Shown here: positions 27,718 to 35,756 of the stretch, piece after piece
Position numbering within the stretch: the first letter of the stretch is position 1
Layout: every line of letters begins with the position of its first letter
Assembly: GCF_000024345.1 (NCBI RefSeq)
Contig: NC_013729.1
Coordinates: 7,006,001-7,070,000 of the forward strand
Direction of reading: 5' to 3'
Source: Kribbella flavida DSM 17836
GTDB lineage: Bacteria; Actinomycetota; Actinomycetes; Propionibacteriales; Kribbellaceae
Length of the DNA: 64,000 nt
Made by a program: the position numbers and the translations under genes
Notes under the pieces: model-generated
What the model was told of the DNA's origin: nothing
What the model saw: the letters and a program-made list of their open reading frames with translations, nothing else
Databases searched by the model: none

Positions 27718-28470
27718 ATGGCGCGCGAGGCGGACGAGAGGACGGCCCTGGGCTCGGTCTGGCTGCGGTCGGAGCCGGCGCCGACCCGCGCACCGCTCGA
27801 CCGTCAGGACATCGTCCGGACCGCCGTCCAGCTGCTCGACCGCGACGGCCTGGAGCAGTTGTCGATGCGCCGGCTCGCGACGGAGCTGGGAACGGCCGCG
27901 ACCTCGGCGCTCTACTGGCGGGTGGCCACCAAGAACGACCTGCTCGAACTGGCCGTCGACGAGGTCTTCGGCGAGGCCCTGCTCCCGGCGGACGCGACTG
28001 CGGAACCACCTGGTCGCTCGTCCCGGCGTACGGGCGCCGGCGAGGCCGACTGGCGCGACCGGCTCGGCACGCTCGCGAAAGCGGCGTACGACGCCTTCGC
28101 CCGGCACCCGTGGGCGCCGCAGCTGCTCGCCTCGCACGCGGGTCTCGGCCCCAACTACCAGGCCTATGCCGAGCAGGTGGTGAGCATCCTCGCGTCCGCC
28201 GGATTCAAGGGCGTGCACCTGGACGCGGCGGTGTCGGCGGTTTTCCACTACCTCGTCGGCGCCGCCGTCACGGACGCGGCCTGGACGGCGACGGTCCGGC
28301 GCAGCGGGCTCCCGGGCACCGCGTGGGCGCACGCCGCCGGCGACCGGCTCGGCGTACCGGCGGCGTCGCTCACGTCCTACCTGTCCCGCGACGACCAGTC
28401 CGGCCCCGAAGCCCGCTTCACCACCGGCCTCCGCGTCATCCTGGTAGGCCTCCGCCCCCGCCGCCTCTGA
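27718..28470 (+). CDS. TetR-family transcriptional regulator
   Basis: A 250-residue regulator with an N-terminal extension of 25 residues before the HTH (RQDIVRTAVQLLDRDGLEQLSMRRLATEL, then SALYWRVATKNDLLELAVDEV). The YWRV variant of the recognition helix is typical of the TetR class with a TetR_C_1 effector domain, whose members often repress efflux pumps or drug-modifying enzymes. No such partner is next to it. The ATG at 27718 immediately follows the palindrome-containing promoter region. Confidence 0.88.
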   Translation: MAREADERTALGSVWLRSEPAPTRAPLDRQDIVRTAVQLLDRDGLEQLSMRRLATELGTAATSALYWRVATKNDLLELAVDEVFGEALLPADATAEPPGRSSRRTGAGEADWRDRLGTLAKAAYDAFARHPWAPQLLASHAGLGPNYQAYAEQVVSILASAGFKGVHLDAAVSAVFHYLVGAAVTDAAWTATVRRSGLPGTAWAHAAGDRLGVPAASLTSYLSRDDQSGPEARFTTGLRVILVGLRPRRL

Positions 28471-28546
28471 CCCCACCCCTCGCCGGCGGACCACCCCGCC
28501 AGCACCCCGCACCGCCGACTTTCCCCCTCCCCCGCCCCGCACACTC

Positions 28547-28627
28547 TGGTGGGTCAACCCCTGAGGTTGGGGGTTGGCCCACCAGAATTCCGTGGGCCAA
28601 CCCTGCGTTCGAGGGGTTGACCCACCA
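28547..28627. repeat. REPIN-like cluster: four alternating copies of a 15-mer palindrome arm
   Basis: TGGTGGGTCAACCCC at 28547, its inverted form GGGGTTGGCCCACCA at 28570, a partial forward copy GTGGGCCAACCC at 28592 and an inverted copy GGGGTTGACCCACCA at 28613. They form two consecutive hairpins between the convergent TetR and bkd genes. It may act as a bidirectional terminator, but the structure also matches REP doublets. Confidence 0.8.
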
Positions 28628-28658
28628 AACGCAGGGGCGAGAGGTCCAGGCAGTGGGG

Positions 28659-30104
28659 TCAGAGGTCGGCGAAGGCGGAGGTGGGGTTTTCGAAGGCGTC
28701 GGCGACGAAGCGCAGGAAGCCGGCCGCCGTGCCGCCGTCGCAGACCCGGTGGTCGAACACCAGGGACAGCTGGGTGAGCTTGCGGATCGCCAGTTCGCCG
28801 TCGACCACCCAGGGCCGGTCGATGATCCGGCCGACGCCGAGGATCGCGACCTGCGGGTGGTTGATGATCGCCGCGCTGCCGTCGACGCCGAAGCTGCCGT
28901 AGTTGTTCAGCGTGAACGTGCCCGACGACAGTTCGTGCGCGGTCAGCCAGCCGGCGCGCGCCGCTTCGGTCAGGCGGCGGATCTCGGCGTCCAGCTCGCG
29001 GGTCGTCAGCGTGTGCGCGTTCGGCACCGCCGGCACCAGCAACCCGCGCTCGGTCTGCGCCGCGAGCCCGAGGTTCACCCCGTCGTACTGGACCAGGTCG
29101 TCACCATCGACAAGACCGTTCAGCTCCGGGTACTTCCGCAGCCCCGCGACCACGAACCGCCCCATCAGCGCGAGCAGTCCCGGCCCGGCGTCGGTTGCCG
29201 TCCGCAACGACTCGCGCAGCTCCACGAGCGCGGTCGCATCCACGTCCACCCACGTCGTCGCTTCGGGAATCTCCGCCCGGCTCCGGCTCAACGTCGCCGC
29301 CACGGCCTTCCGGAACCCACTCATCCCCGTACGCCGAAGCTCCGGCAACCCGGTTCGCGCGTCGACCACGCCGGCAGCCCCGGACGTTGTCTCCTCCACT
29401 GCTGGAGCCGCCGGCGCCGCCACGGTGGAGCGGGCCGCGATGGCGGCTTCCACATCACGGCGCAGGATCAGCCCGCCGGCACCCGACCCGGTCAGCGCCC
29501 GGAGGTCCACGCCGGCATCCCGCGCGATCCGCCGGACCAGCGGCGAGATGACCAGCGGCACCCGCGGACGGTCCTCGGTCGAGGCAGCGCTCCCCGCACC
29601 GGTGACCGGCGAGGCGTTCCGGGCCTCGCGCGGGCGTTGCTCGACCAGCGTGCCGACCGCGTGGCCGTTGGCTCGAGCGCGAGGGCGGCGGCGACGGCCC
29701 GAGGCGGCGCCTTCCGGCGTGCCGTACCCGATCAGCACGTTGCCCGAACCCGCCTTCTCCTCTTCGCGGTACGCCTCGCCCGCCGTGCTGCCGCTCGCAC
29801 TCGTGGCGCTGTCAGCGCTGAGGGACGGCGTGGCGCTGATGCCCGCAGGACCGACCGACACAGGCTGCAGATCGATGGTGATCAGCGGTTTGCCCACGTC
29901 GATCGTGCTGCCTTCGGCGCCGTGCAGCTCGGCGACCACACCGGCGTACGGCGACGGCAGCACGACGATCGACTTCGCCGTCTCCACCTCGGCGATCGGC
30001 GCGTCCACCACCACCTCGTCGCCGACGGCCACCAGCCAGCGCACCACCTCGGCCTCGGTCAGTCCCTCACCGAGATCGGGCAGCAGAAACGTCTGCGCGC
30101 TCAT
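28659..30104 (-). CDS. bkdC: Branched-chain alpha-keto acid dehydrogenase E2 (dihydrolipoyl acyltransferase)
   Basis: A 481-residue E2 core subunit. The lipoyl domain covers residues 1-80 with lipoylated Lys44 in EVETAKSIV. A flexible Ala/Arg-rich linker follows, then the E1/E3-binding domain (SPLVRRIARDAGVDLRALTG), a second linker, and the catalytic acyltransferase domain ending in DHRVCDGGTAAGFL with the active His and Asp. It transfers branched acyl groups to CoA. ATG 30104 overlaps the E1 beta stop (ATGA). No E3 gene lies nearby, so a shared lipoamide dehydrogenase must be used. Confidence 0.92.
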   Translation of the reverse strand: MSAQTFLLPDLGEGLTEAEVVRWLVAVGDEVVVDAPIAEVETAKSIVVLPSPYAGVVAELHGAEGSTIDVGKPLITIDLQPVSVGPAGISATPSLSADSATSASGSTAGEAYREEEKAGSGNVLIGYGTPEGAASGRRRRPRARANGHAVGTLVEQRPREARNASPVTGAGSAASTEDRPRVPLVISPLVRRIARDAGVDLRALTGSGAGGLILRRDVEAAIAARSTVAAPAAPAVEETTSGAAGVVDARTGLPELRRTGMSGFRKAVAATLSRSRAEIPEATTWVDVDATALVELRESLRTATDAGPGLLALMGRFVVAGLRKYPELNGLVDGDDLVQYDGVNLGLAAQTERGLLVPAVPNAHTLTTRELDAEIRRLTEAARAGWLTAHELSSGTFTLNNYGSFGVDGSAAIINHPQVAILGVGRIIDRPWVVDGELAIRKLTQLSLVFDHRVCDGGTAAGFLRFVADAFENPTSAFADL

Positions 30105-31087
30105 CGGTCGTCCCACTGGAGGTCGTCGACGGCGTCGAGAATGCGGTCCACCGACGGCAGCTGGTGCCGTTCGAGCTTCGGCGGCGGGTACGGGATGTCG
30201 AAGCCGGTCACCCGCCGGATCGGCGCGGCCAGCGAGTGGAAGCAGCGTTCGGTGACCCGGGCAACGATCTCCGACGACACGCTCGCGAACCCGCTCGCCT
30301 CCGCCACCACCACCGCCCGCCCGGTACGCCGGACCGCCGCGCACACCGTCTCGTCGTCGAACGGCACGATCGAGCGCAGATCCACGACCTGCAGCTGCCG
30401 TCCTTCGGCCGCGGCGGCTTCGGCCGCCTCCAGCGCGACCGGCACCGTCGGCCCGTAGGCGATCAGCGTCGCGTCCGCGCCCTCGCGCCGGACGACGGCC
30501 TTGCCGATCCCGGGCTCCGCGACGGTCAGGTCGACCTCGTCCTTGGCCCAGTAGAGCTTCTTCGGCTCCAGGAAGATCACCGGGTCCGGGAACTCGATCG
30601 CCCGGCGCAGCAGCGTGTACGCGTCGGCGACCGTGCCCGGCGCCACCACGGTCAGGCCCGGCGTGTGCGCGTAGTACGCCTCCGACGAGTCGCAGTGGTG
30701 CTCGACGCCGCCGATGCCTCCGGCGTACGGCATCCGGATGACGATCGGCAGCGTGATCCGGCCGCGGGTCCGGTTGCGCATCTTCGCGACGTGGCTGACC
30801 ACCTGCTCGAACGCCGGGTAGCCGAACGCGTCGAACTGCATCTCGACCACCGGCCGCATGCCGTTCATCGCCAGGCCGACGGCCAGGCCGACGATGCCGG
30901 ACTCGGCCAGCGGCGTGTCGAAGCAGCGCTGCTCGCCGAACTCCGCGGTCAGCCCGTCGGTGATCCGGAACACCCCACCGAGCGCGCCGACGTCCTCACC
31001 GAACATCAGCACCGACTCGTCGGCCCGCATCGCGTCCCGCAGCGCCTGGTTCAGCGCCTGCGCCATGGACAGCTTCACGTGTGTCAT
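30101..31087 (-). CDS. bkdB: Branched-chain alpha-keto acid dehydrogenase E1 subunit beta
   Basis: A 328-residue transketolase-type beta chain: FGEDVGALGGVFRITDGL, DTPLAESGIVGLAVGLAMNG, VEMQFDAFGYPAFEQVVSH and PYAGGIGGVEHHCDSSEAYY are classical E1 beta motifs. With E1 alpha it performs thiamine diphosphate-dependent decarboxylation of the keto acids from Val, Leu and Ile, giving branched acyl-CoA starters for fatty acids. The ATG at 31087 follows GAGGAGG and lies one base after the E1 alpha stop. Confidence 0.93.
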   Translation of the reverse strand: MTHVKLSMAQALNQALRDAMRADESVLMFGEDVGALGGVFRITDGLTAEFGEQRCFDTPLAESGIVGLAVGLAMNGMRPVVEMQFDAFGYPAFEQVVSHVAKMRNRTRGRITLPIVIRMPYAGGIGGVEHHCDSSEAYYAHTPGLTVVAPGTVADAYTLLRRAIEFPDPVIFLEPKKLYWAKDEVDLTVAEPGIGKAVVRREGADATLIAYGPTVPVALEAAEAAAAEGRQLQVVDLRSIVPFDDETVCAAVRRTGRAVVVAEASGFASVSSEIVARVTERCFHSLAAPIRRVTGFDIPYPPPKLERHQLPSVDRILDAVDDLQWDDR

Positions 31088-31088
31088 C

Positions 31089-32207
31089 TCAGACCTCCTC
31101 GCGGGCCAGCTCGTCGGCCAGGAACGCGGCCTGCTCCCGCAGCTGCGGGGTCGGCGTGGTGTAGAGATGCTCGAAGAGTTCGGCCGGATCCGGCTGGACC
31201 TCCTGCATCAGCCCCTCGCGCAGCGCGTCCGCGACCTTCTCCGCGGCCCGCGTCGCCTCTTGCTTCGCCTCGTCGTCCAGCACACCCAGACCGGTCAGGT
31301 AGGCGTCGAGTCGCTTGATCGGGTCGCGCTCGAGCCACGGCGTCACCTCGGCGTCGTCGCGATACTTGCTCGCGTCGTCGGCGTTGGTGTGCGCCTGGAC
31401 CCGGTACGTGTGCGCCTCGACCAGCTGCGGCCCTTCGCCGGCTCGTGCCTTGGCGACCGCGCTGCCGAGCACCGCCAGCAGGCCGGCCAGGTCGTTGCCG
31501 TCGGCCCGCTCACCCGGTACGCCGTACCCGATGCCCTTGTGCGCCAGCGACGGCGCGACGGTCTGCTTCGACAGCGGGACCGAGATCGCGTACTCGTTGT
31601 TCTGGATGAAGAAGACCACCGGGGCGCGGAAGACGGCGGCGAAGTTCAGCGCCTCGTGGAAGTCGCCCTCGCTGGTCGCGCCGTCGCCGCACAACGCCAT
31701 CACGACGGTGTCCTCGCCCTTGAGCCGGGCCGCGTGCGCGACTCCGACCGCGTGCAGCAGCTGGGTGGCCAGCGGTGTCGCCTGCGGAGCGACCTTGTGC
31801 TCGTACGGGTCGTAGCCGGAGTGCCAGTCGCCGCGCAGCAGCGTCAGCGTCTCGATCGGGTCGACGCCGCGGCTCACGATCGACACCGTGTCCCGGTACG
31901 TCGGGAACAGCCAGTCCTGCGCGCCGAGCACCATCGTCGCGGCGATCTGGCAGGCCTCCTGGCCGTGCGACGACGGGTAGACCGCGAGCCGGCCCTGGCG
32001 GACCAGCGCACCGGCCTGGTCGTTGATCCGGCGGCCGGTGACCAACTGTGCGTAACCGCCGGCCAGCGTCTGCGCGGCCGGCATCTCGTACTGCGGGTGC
32101 TCGTGCGCGACGCCGTGCTGGTCGATCAGGCGGACGGGCTCGGCGGAGGGCAGCAGGCGCTGCTCGACGGAGCCGGACTCGACGGTGAACTCGCTCCGCT
32201 CGCTCAC
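31089..32207 (-). CDS. bkdA: Branched-chain alpha-keto acid dehydrogenase E1 subunit alpha
   Basis: A 372-residue alpha chain with the thiamine diphosphate motif GDGATSEGDFHEALNFAAVF followed by VVFFIQNNEYAIS, and the phosphorylation-loop-like HTNADDASKYRDDAEV region. GTG 32207 has GGAGGG four to five bases upstream; the GTG five codons earlier lacks a site. It is the first gene of the bkd operon and is divergent from an Lrp-type gene, exactly as in other actinomycetes and pseudomonads, which favours branched-chain keto acid rather than pyruvate dehydrogenase. Confidence 0.92.
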   Translation of the reverse strand: MSERSEFTVESGSVEQRLLPSAEPVRLIDQHGVAHEHPQYEMPAAQTLAGGYAQLVTGRRINDQAGALVRQGRLAVYPSSHGQEACQIAATMVLGAQDWLFPTYRDTVSIVSRGVDPIETLTLLRGDWHSGYDPYEHKVAPQATPLATQLLHAVGVAHAARLKGEDTVVMALCGDGATSEGDFHEALNFAAVFRAPVVFFIQNNEYAISVPLSKQTVAPSLAHKGIGYGVPGERADGNDLAGLLAVLGSAVAKARAGEGPQLVEAHTYRVQAHTNADDASKYRDDAEVTPWLERDPIKRLDAYLTGLGVLDDEAKQEATRAAEKVADALREGLMQEVQPDPAELFEHLYTTPTPQLREQAAFLADELAREEV

Positions 32208-32327
32208 GGGGCCCTCCTGCACGAGAGACGGACTGATGCCTCATGGTCATACTTGTGGCCATTCGGATCCATAGGCTGCAGAATTGCGAGACGATCGGTC
32301 CAGGCACCCGGCGAGCGGAGAAGCAGA

Positions 32328-32816
32328 ATGTCCGAGCGAGATATGGTCGACGCGGGCGGGCCTGGACAGATGGTCGTGGCACCCGCGCTGGACGAGCTCG
32401 ACCGGCAGATCGTCGAGGCCCTGACCCGGGACGGACGACTGTCGATCCGTGCCCTGGCCGACCAGGTGCACATCTCCCGGGCGAACGCCTACGCCCGGGT
32501 CGAACGGCTCACCTCGACCGGCGTGATCACCGGGTTCACCACCACGGTCGACCCGTTGAAGCTGGGCCTGGCGACCTCGGCGTACGTCACCCTCAGTCTC
32601 CGCCAGAGCTCCTGGCGCGCCCTGCGCGAGCAGCTCCAGGCGATCCCCGAGATCAAGCACATGGCCCTGGTCGGCGGCGACTTCGACGCCATCCTGCTGG
32701 TCCGCGCCGCCGACAACGAGGGCCTGCGCCGCGTCGTCCTGGAGAAGCTGCAGGCCATTCCCGAGGTGCTCGCCACCCGTACCGCGCTCATCTTCGAGGA
32801 CCTCGGAACGCTTTAG
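32328..32816 (+). CDS. bkdR: Lrp/AsnC-family regulator of the bkd operon
   Basis: A 162-residue Lrp-type protein. After a 17-residue leader comes the HTH (LDELDRQIVEALTRDGRLSIRALADQVHISRANAYARVERL), then the RAM effector domain with HMALVGGDFDAILLV. It is divergent from E1 alpha with a 120-base intergenic region. Lrp-type activators respond to branched-chain amino acids, so it should couple their availability to bkd expression. ATG 32328 has GGAG eight bases upstream. Confidence 0.88.
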   Translation: MSERDMVDAGGPGQMVVAPALDELDRQIVEALTRDGRLSIRALADQVHISRANAYARVERLTSTGVITGFTTTVDPLKLGLATSAYVTLSLRQSSWRALREQLQAIPEIKHMALVGGDFDAILLVRAADNEGLRRVVLEKLQAIPEVLATRTALIFEDLGTL

Positions 32817-32825
32817 CCTGAGCGA

Positions 32826-33182
32826 ATGCGCCACCGCCCCGCCACCGCCGTCGTCGTACTGGCCTGCCTGGCCGGTCTCCTGACGGCGTGCGGACCGCGA
32901 GGTTCCAGGGCTCAGGTCGGCCTGACCGTCGACGACGCGGGTAAGCCGGTGCTCGTGCTGCAGGACTGCAAGGGCGAGATCGAAGAGCTCGGGGTGCAGA
33001 GCGGCAGTCCCGGAGCTGACAGCGTGGACGAGGGCGATCTGCGCAACGACGACCCGGCGAAGGGCATCACGCTGATCCCGTTCCCGACCGGCGGCAACGG
33101 CTGGGAACCGGCCGATCCACTCCCGGCACTGCACGCCGGCGAGTACACCATCCAGGAATTCGCTCCACCCAACTGCAGCTGA
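32826..33182 (+). CDS. Small lipoprotein, paralogue of the next gene
   Basis: A 118-residue lipoprotein with lipobox LLTAC (lipidated Cys22) after a short signal peptide. The mature part VGLTVDDAGKPVLVLQDCKGEIEEL is clearly homologous to GLTVDDQGNVLIIVEDCDREINKV of the next gene, but this copy is about 40 residues shorter at the C-terminus. Function is unknown. It lies nine bases after bkdR and could be transcribed with it. Confidence 0.7.
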   Translation: MRHRPATAVVVLACLAGLLTACGPRGSRAQVGLTVDDAGKPVLVLQDCKGEIEELGVQSGSPGADSVDEGDLRNDDPAKGITLIPFPTGGNGWEPADPLPALHAGEYTIQEFAPPNCS

Positions 33183-33269
33183 CCGACCCGCCGCGCGGCA
33201 GCCGATGGTTGCAGCAATGTGCAGTCTTGAACGGCGGTCTCGGCACCCCGCCGCACCTATTCTGACGAG

Positions 33270-33746
33270 ATGCGTCTACGAACCGCCCTCGCGCTGGTCT
33301 GCCTGACCGGCTGCCTGACTGCTTGCGGTCCACGACCGGTGGACGCGAAGGCCGGACTCACGGTCGACGACCAGGGCAACGTGCTGATCATCGTGGAGGA
33401 CTGCGACCGCGAGATCAACAAGGTCACCCTGCACGGCGACGCGACGGGTTCCGACGTGGCAACCAGCACCTACACGCGGGAGAAGCCGGTCAAGGGCCGC
33501 ACGCAGTTCTCGGTCAGTACCGGCGGCGACGGCTGGAGCGCGCCGGGCGTCGAGCCACGGCTCACGGCGAACGTCAAGTTCTCGCTCAACCTGACCTCGA
33601 CCGACGGCACCCTGTTCGGTAGGCCGCTCGGGTTCACCATCGCGGACGTGGCGAAGCTCGAGCCCGGCCAGGTCTTTCACCGCGGGGTGATGGACGGCGT
33701 GACGCTGTCCGAGACCGTCGAGGAGTTCGACGGGGTCGCCTGCTGA
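33270..33746 (+). CDS. Small lipoprotein, paralogue of the previous gene
   Basis: A 158-residue lipoprotein with lipobox CLTAC (Cys19). Besides the domain shared with the previous gene (one Cys in VEDCDREI) it has a longer C-terminus with a second Cys in DGVAC, which could form a disulfide. Function unknown. The pair arose by tandem duplication; the stop is eight bases from the convergent cis-prenyltransferase gene. Confidence 0.72.
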   Translation: MRLRTALALVCLTGCLTACGPRPVDAKAGLTVDDQGNVLIIVEDCDREINKVTLHGDATGSDVATSTYTREKPVKGRTQFSVSTGGDGWSAPGVEPRLTANVKFSLNLTSTDGTLFGRPLGFTIADVAKLEPGQVFHRGVMDGVTLSETVEEFDGVAC

Positions 33747-33754
33747 TCGGTGTA

Positions 33755-34522
33755 CTACCTCGCGCGGCGGTCGGCGTAGGAGCGGAGGGCTCGGAGGAAG
33801 TCGATCTCGCGGAAGGCCGGCCAGTACGGGTCGCAGAAGTAGAGCTCGGCGTGGGCGCTCTGCCAGAGCAGGAAGTTCGACATCCGCTGCTCGCCGCTGG
33901 TCCGGATGATCAGGTCGGGGTCGGGCCGGCCCGCGGTGTAGAGGTGCTTGGTGATGTCCTCGATCTCGAGGGTCTCCGCGACGCCGTCCAGGTCGTTGCC
34001 CGCCGCGGCCTCGGACTCCAGCAGGGAGCGGACCGCCTCGACCACCTCCTGCCGGCCGCCGTACCCGATGGCGAGCGTGACATGGTTGCCGGTGGCACAT
34101 TTCTCGGTCGCCTCGACCGCTTCCTTGAGCGCCTGCGCGGTGCTCGCCGGCAGCAGGTCCAGCAGCCCGGCGACGTGCACCTGCCAGCGACCGTCGGGCT
34201 CGGAGAGCCGCTGCGCGACGACCTCCTCGATCAGGCTCATCAGGTACGCGACCTCGACGTCGCCGCGCTTGCGCAGGTTCTCGGTCGAGCAGACGAACAC
34301 CGTGACGTGCCGGACCCCGGCCGCCTCGCACCAGCCGAGCGCGTTCTCCACGTGCAGCGCGCCGTACCGGTGCCCGACGCTCGGGTTCGCGTGGCCCTGA
34401 CCGCGGGCCCAGCGGCGGTTGCCGTCCATCACCAGCCCGACGTGCTGCGGCCGCGGCTTGCCCACCAACTGCCGCCTGAGCTGCCACGTGTACATCCCGT
34501 ACAACACCTCTTTGACGGCCAT
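33755..34522 (-). CDS. cis-Prenyltransferase (UppS family isoprenyl transferase)
   Basis: A 255-residue enzyme that elongates allylic diphosphates with IPP in cis configuration for polyprenyl phosphate carriers. Signature regions are VGLVMDGNRRWAR (catalytic Asp), TVFVCSTENLRKR, and RTSGEQRMSNFLLWQSAHAELYF. The short form is like the actinobacterial Z-farnesyl diphosphate synthases (Rv1086 type), but chain length cannot be told from sequence alone. ATG 34522 is where homology begins; further upstream the frame continues without a convincing site. Confidence 0.9.
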   Translation of the reverse strand: MAVKEVLYGMYTWQLRRQLVGKPRPQHVGLVMDGNRRWARGQGHANPSVGHRYGALHVENALGWCEAAGVRHVTVFVCSTENLRKRGDVEVAYLMSLIEEVVAQRLSEPDGRWQVHVAGLLDLLPASTAQALKEAVEATEKCATGNHVTLAIGYGGRQEVVEAVRSLLESEAAAGNDLDGVAETLEIEDITKHLYTAGRPDPDLIIRTSGEQRMSNFLLWQSAHAELYFCDPYWPAFREIDFLRALRSYADRRAR

Positions 34523-34573
34523 GCCGCCCAACTTACCCACCCCGAAGCCCCCTCGAAGCGCCACGATGAACCG

Positions 34574-35161
34574 GTGTGGACACTCCGCGACTACCGCCCC
34601 GAGGACGAAACCAGCTGGCTGCGCTGCCGGGTCCTGGGCTTCCTCGACACCGCATACTTCGACGACGTCGCAGTTCGCAAACCGCAGCGCGACCCGGGAC
34701 TGGAAGTGGTCGCGGTCGCCGGCGACCAGGTCGTCGGCCTGCTGGACGCGAGCATCGACGGCGATCAGGCCACGATCGAGACGGTCGTGGTGCACCCGGA
34801 CCACCGCCGGCTCGGCATCGCTCACGCTCTGCTCGACGAGATCAGCCGGCGGTTGGCAGTACGAGGTGTACGGCAGATCGACGCGTGGACGCGGGACGAC
34901 GCGAGGACGTTGGACTGGTACGCCGGGCAGGGGTTCGTCGAGGAGATGCGGTACCTGCACGTCTACGCCTCGACCCCCGAGGAGGCGGCGTTCGCCGGGC
35001 GGGAGGGATTGCTGCCGCGGAGCGGGTTCTTCCACGCCTGGCTGGAGCAGGAGGACGAGTTACGGGCCGAGTTCCGCCGGGTGCACGTGTGCCGGCGGTT
35101 CGTCCGGTCAGTGAGTGAGACCGGTGTCGGTGAGGATGCGATGCACGGTCGACTCGAGTGA
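34574..35161 (+). CDS. GNAT-family N-acetyltransferase
   Basis: A 195-residue protein beginning at GTG 34574 with VWTLRDYRPEDETSWLRCR. The acetyl-CoA site is VVVHPDHRRLGIAHALLDEI, followed by DAWTRDDARTLDWYAGQGFVE. The C-terminal 30 residues extend past the GNAT fold. The acceptor substrate is unknown. Its 3' end overlaps a non-functional fragment on the opposite strand. Confidence 0.8.
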   Translation: MWTLRDYRPEDETSWLRCRVLGFLDTAYFDDVAVRKPQRDPGLEVVAVAGDQVVGLLDASIDGDQATIETVVVHPDHRRLGIAHALLDEISRRLAVRGVRQIDAWTRDDARTLDWYAGQGFVEEMRYLHVYASTPEEAAFAGREGLLPRSGFFHAWLEQEDELRAEFRRVHVCRRFVRSVSETGVGEDAMHGRLE

Positions 35162-35245
35162 ACTGGTGTGGTCGATGACCGCCGGACGGCCTCCTCGAAG
35201 GCGAGCTGCTCGGTCCAGCGCGGGGGACGTTGGGGCAACGGCCCG
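35108..35245 (-). pseudogene. C-terminal fragment of a P-loop/AAA-type kinase-like protein
   Basis: On the minus strand one frame reads RWTEQLAFEEAVR and, one base shifted, continues PAVIDHTSSLESTVHRILTD and a stop at 35108. The second part resembles the C-terminal end of small ATP-binding kinase-like proteins (VIDHTxSLExTV). Nothing upstream supplies the N-terminal half, because a VOC gene begins there. It is best seen as a frameshifted remnant. Family assignment is tentative. Confidence 0.35.
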
Positions 35246-35275
35246 GGCCCGGTGGGGTTCAGGCCCGAGTGAGGC

Positions 35276-35707
35276 TCACCAGGTTTGCGGCTGGCCCGGG
35301 ACGTGCGTGCCGAAGGTCCACTCGTAGCCCTCGGGGTCGGCGACGCGGCTGCGGTAGTTGCCCCACGGGGTGGTGTCGGGCGTCCACACCGACTCCGCCC
35401 CGGCCTTCACCGCCGACGCGTACATCTCGTCGACCGCCGTCTCCGACGCCAGCGCGACGTACGCCCCCGAGCCGACGCTGTCCCCCTTGCGCGCCGGCCG
35501 GTCGTAGCCGACCTCGTCGGAGAAGACGGTGAACGCGACCCCGCCGTACCGCATCTCGGCGTGCAGGATCCCGCCCTTGTCGTCGGGGAACTCCATCGTC
35601 GTCTCGAACCCGAACGCCTGCTCCAACCACCGCAGCGCGGCCACGGCGTCCCGGTAGGCGAAGTACATGTGCAGAGTGGCGGCAGGGCCGGCGCTGTTTT
35701 CGGTCAT
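35276..35707 (-). CDS. VOC (glyoxalase/bleomycin-resistance fold) protein
   Basis: A 143-residue protein with two beta-alpha-beta-beta-beta modules: LHMYFAYRDAVAALRWLEQAFGFETTMEFPD, then SETAVDEMYASAVKAGAE and the final YRSRVADPEGYEWTFGTH typical of the YycE/PhnB-like branch of the VOC superfamily. Enzymatic activity is unknown. ATG at 35707. Confidence 0.85.
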   Translation of the reverse strand: MTENSAGPAATLHMYFAYRDAVAALRWLEQAFGFETTMEFPDDKGGILHAEMRYGGVAFTVFSDEVGYDRPARKGDSVGSGAYVALASETAVDEMYASAVKAGAESVWTPDTTPWGNYRSRVADPEGYEWTFGTHVPGQPQTW

Positions 35708-35756
35708 GCCCCCACCCTGACGGCGGTAGCGGCCAGCTCGTGACCGCTACCTGAAC

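Noticed and set aside
27651-30458. A 935-codon plus-strand open frame across the TetR, REPIN-like and bkdC regions
   Set aside because: It runs through an intergenic repeat and antisense to an unmistakable E2 gene; composition is Arg/Gly/Pro-rich.
28659-32207. Pyruvate dehydrogenase as the identity of the E1/E2 genes
   Set aside because: The separate alpha and beta E1 chains, the divergent Lrp-type gene and the actinobacterial gene order favour the branched-chain enzyme; actinobacterial PDH normally uses the homodimeric AceE.
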